DNA from: Medicago truncatula
Taxonomy: Eukaryota > Streptophyta > Magnoliopsida > Fabales > Fabaceae
DNA length: 64,000 nucleotides
NCBI RefSeq assembly: GCF_003473485.1
Contig: NC_053042.1
Coordinates: 52,043,762-52,107,761, forward strand
Direction of reading: 5' to 3'
Positions 60,866 through 64,000 of the stretch are shown piece by piece; positions within the stretch are counted from its first letter, which is position 1; every line of letters starts with the position of its first letter. The translations under genes and the position numbers were made by a program. A model generated the notes under the pieces. The model saw nothing but the letters and a program-made list of their open reading frames with translations, was not told the DNA's origin and made no database searches.

Positions 60866-63541
60866 CTAACAATTATAACATAAACGGTGAACTTTCTTTC
60901 CATATATGTCATTAGCCATTGTCAATACTTTTTTCCCGTAAGGATGACTATGGAGTGTTCTGTGATTGGATATGATGAGATTAGAAAGTTTTCTACGCAG
61001 ATGACCCTGCAATAAACAGAGACGAAAACTGAATCAAAACATAATAATCGCTACCAATGTTAGTAGAAAGTACAAATATGTGAATATTCAAACACTCACC
61101 CGACATTGTACAACACAATTGGAGTTTTCCCAAAAAAAAAAAACTATTTTTAATATATAGAGAGATAGAGAGAGACAAACCTGGGTGCATTTCAGTGATC
61201 TCTGAGCAACATAATTCCCAAAAGGATCTTGAAGAACATTCAAGAAATCATGACTACTAATTATCTCCTCAACTATAACTTCAACATCATCCAGTTTAGA
61301 GAATGTCAATAAATTTTCCACTACATTGCTGGCATACTTGTTCACAGAAAGTCTTACGAATTGGCCACGAAGTTCTTTTACCATTTGTTCATTTGCTGAC
61401 GCAAACTTCATCATAATTACACATTTCAACACATAGTTTCTTCAAACATACAAAAAAATATATATATATCAATTGTCAGATACATAAAAGAACATTCAAA
61501 CTCGAAAAAATGTACCGTACTAAAATTTGGTAGTTAGAAGTTTATGGTAAACTAGTGAAGGATACTATTGTATATACATGATTAATTCAAAATCCCTAAT
61601 ATGTTCATAATTATTATACATTAAAAGATATTTATGTGGAAGGTAATGACTTATTCCATCTTACTTTTTATATATATATATAAAATAAAAAATAAAAAAC
61701 TTGCTTGAATTCATGCTTATTTGCTTATCAAAAGATAAGTATAAGGCAATGACTCTTCTATTAAGGTTAAGTTTAAGGCAATGCATTTGCTTAGTCTATA
61801 TGAAAATTGTCCACGGAACTGGTGCATATGAGATATCAATGCACTTTCAAATATTAGACGCAAATAAATTGCAGATAACCAAATATAACAATAAATTCAA
61901 GAACTTCAAAAGAAAAAATAATTCAAAAGTGTAGAATCAAACCCATATTGATCTTCTGCTAGGATCATAGCATTCGAGATGATTTTTGCAACCAACGGGG
62001 CTATGGCAGTTATAGCACCTTTTCTAAGGCATTTTTGAATAACCGAAGTTCCAACTTTGTTTGTTGAAATATCAACACAATTTCTTGCTACTTCATCCAA
62101 GATAATCTGAAACAAAGTTCTCATTAGTTGATAAAAACAATTGTCATATTGATCATTGATGTTTACTTATTTTTAATTACTTAGCTTAACAATATTTTAA
62201 GATGGAGTATGATCTCCAATTACTAGTATTAGGATTAGAAGTGATTTGTAGGAACAAGAACATGATCTCCAATTACGTAAGAATTAGGCAACCAAAAAAA
62301 GTATTTCCTTCCACTTCTTTTTAATCACCAAACAGTGCTTGGTGATCTAGGCAGCCAAAAAAATAATCATTCTAGTTAAATATAAGAATTTTAATGCATG
62401 AAAAATAGGGACGCAGCATTACTTACATTTTGGTGTTCGGGTGGAAAAAGCTTTAGACATTCAACAATAACATAACTGCCATTAAAATTTTTCATCAATG
62501 CAACAGTGATATGCTTCATGGTATACACAACTACATATTGCATGAACAGACACTTAATATTCTTCAGCATTATCTGCATAACGCGAGTTCTACAAAATAA
62601 ATAAAATAGAATTACACAATTTAATTAAGAGAATAAAATTTAAATCTAATGGTTTGAACACCCTCCGCTCACAATTATAAGCAAAAATAACATTTTAAAA
62701 CAGTGTGATTAGAGTGTGTATACGATTAAAAACAAACAAAAAGTGGCGGCCACAATCTGAGCCGCATAACACATCAAGTTTTGATGTCTTTACAATCATC
62801 ATTAAGTATATTTGACTATAATTAGTAATTAATCTCCAAAATATCATTGATAGTATTTACATACCCATGAAAGTCCATGCACACGTTTCTCAGCTTTTGG
62901 TAATTCGAGATAATCAAGTAAACAAGAGAATGCTTCTGATCACGGGTGATGATACCTCTCCTTGCTTCAAAAATCTTTTGAATCAAGTGGTTTCCATAAG
63001 GGTGTGTCATGAGCATGTGTAAAGAATCCTTCACTTCATAGAGGATTAGCGCAACATCTGTTGGGTTGCCCATTCTGATCTTCTGTTGTATATATCGACA
63101 ATCACGTCGATTCATCGCCATTGAAACCAACGACCCTCTACAAGTATGAAAACAATGCATTCTCTGTGCGGCGGTAGCCTCAATAGAAGGCCCCTGCCAT
63201 ATCCTATAATCCTCATAACCTGGGAACCCATAACCATGGCCATGGCCAGTAGGAAGTCCTCCCATTGCCTGGTTCGTAGCATAATTATTTATAAAACCGT
63301 GTTGATAATTACTAGGGTGTTGTTGTTGGACAACGGTATTAGAACCGAAGGTTCCCACATCTTGAACTTGAGTATTATAAGGTTGTTGATGAATAAAAGT
63401 ACCTTGTTGAGAAACTCCATTGTCTTGCAAGGGTTGAAGTTGAAGAGCATGAAATTGTTTCTCCATACGGCGAAAGGCCTCAGATCTGGCAGCAGAAGAA
63501 GAAGAAGAAGAAGAATCGGTGTTCTTGACTACCATTGCCAA
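60866..63541 (-). CDS. Pumilio/PUF RNA-binding protein, 5 exons, 467 aa
   Basis: Sequence-specific RNA-binding repressor of the PUF family, usually acting on 3' UTRs in the cytoplasm. Coding order on the minus strand: 63541-62865, 62589-62427, 62106-61943, 61439-61181, 61006-60866 (467 aa). N-terminus: a Ser run (GAA/TCT repeat) and a Gln/Asn/Gly-rich disordered region to about residue 130. Eight PUF repeats follow, with base-reading helices CRYIQQ, NHLIQK, TRVMQI, SYVIVE, TSVIQK, NYVLKC, SNVVEN and NYVAQR; repeats 4 and 6 depart from the canonical residues. The C-terminal cap (RTLHSHPYGKKVLTMAND) is present. The layout resembles the short plant group around Arabidopsis APUM7-12. The last exon has no ATG and was found by splice site and frame. 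No break is seen. Confidence 0.9.
63494..63512. repeat. (GAA)n microsatellite inside the PUF N-terminus
   Basis: In-frame trinucleotide repeat encoding the poly-Ser run at residues 10-16; length variation would keep the frame. Confidence 0.8.
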
Positions 63542-64000
63542 ACAAGACGCAGCGAGTATATAAAAACTAGGGCAAAGTATTCACGATAGAGAAACAAAGA
63601 GCGATGGAAAGAAAATATATATAAACAAAGCTTAGAGTTTGAGTAGTAGAACGACCACCCAAATCTGTTATTATCTTTGAATTTATAAAGCTAAAATTTG
63701 TTATCGATAACCGGATTTTACTCATCAAAAAGAAAGAAAATATAGCCTATTTATCTTTTGGGTGATATTCTAGAAGAAAAAACCTTATGATCAGTTATGA
63801 TATTGGATTTCCCCTAGAAATAAAATTATGATGTTGGATTTGAAAGAGATTTTTTTTTTTTTTTTTTTTTTACGGAGATTTGTTTTGAAGAAACAAATTT
63901 AACCCGATGTATATTTGCTATTTTTTCATATCTTGTTATATTTATTTTTTAAAAAAATATCCACAAGATTTAAGCAAAAAATAAATCCAATGAATTTACA
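63542..64000. other. 5' flank of the PUF gene
   Basis: Probable 5' UTR and promoter on the minus strand, with a TATATATA near 63618-63626 and a poly-T run at about 63850-63870. No other gene. Confidence 0.4.

Noticed and set aside
63146-63589. Plus-strand 147-aa frame opposite the PUF gene
   Set aside because: Antisense shadow of PUF exon 1; the Arg run is the complement of the Ser repeat.

Overview
This is nuclear DNA from a flowering plant, most likely a legume (Fabaceae, probably the Medicago/Trifolium side of the family). The host genes have GT-AG introns and long AT-rich gaps. The gaps hold small transposons whose end sequences (for example the GGGTTAAATATG...GGTCCCTATAAA type) are typical of legume genomes. 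The species cannot be fixed from the sequence alone.

Six host genes are supported, each with splice sites worked out by reading frame and protein-family fit: a clade-D-like PP2C phosphatase (884-2857, +, 379 aa); a DUF620 protein (15976-17655, -, 469 aa); a ten-exon LRR-like plus WD40 protein (38304-45608, +, 801 aa); a GASA/snakin cysteine-rich secreted peptide (47244-47621, +, 90 aa); a TXNDC9/phosducin-like thioredoxin-fold protein (57026-58275, +, 213 aa); and an eight-repeat Pumilio (PUF) RNA-binding protein (60866-63541, -, 467 aa). They are independent housekeeping, signalling and developmental genes. Nothing suggests they form a cluster with a shared function.

The rest is mostly mobile DNA. 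The most striking element is a PIF/Harbinger transposon at 29092-33126. It has matching ends, a TTA target duplication, an open Myb/SANT-like ORF1 and an open 426-aa DDE transposase, with a 121-bp higher-order tandem array between the two genes. A second, decayed copy lies on the minus strand at 49208-52685. It has lost its left end and sits inside a LINE that is split on either side of it (52690-53130 and 48097-48862), together with a hAT-like fragment, giving a nested insertion.

Other mobile DNA includes two 281-bp Stowaway-type MITEs of one family in opposite orientations (230-510 and 7847-8127), hAT-like elements with 8-bp duplications (10432-11303, 23377-24104, 37263-37488), Mutator-like MITEs with 8-10-bp duplications (14120-14762, 54889-55452, 55941-56393), several tRNA-derived SINEs, and LINE RNase H fragments. 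Simple repeats include a perfect 226-bp (AG)n tract (11483-11708) and a 29-G run inside an intron (44144-44172).

Layout: 0-3 kb PP2C; 3-15.9 kb transposon-rich gap; 16-17.7 kb DUF620; 18-29 kb gene-free repeat region; 29-33 kb Harbinger; 33-38 kb gap; 38-45.6 kb LRR/WD40; 47 kb GASA; 48-54 kb nested transposons; 54-56.4 kb MITE pair; 57-58 kb TXNDC9; 61-63.5 kb Pumilio. I saw no complete tRNA or rRNA gene, no CRISPR array, and no new multigene system beyond the transposons described.
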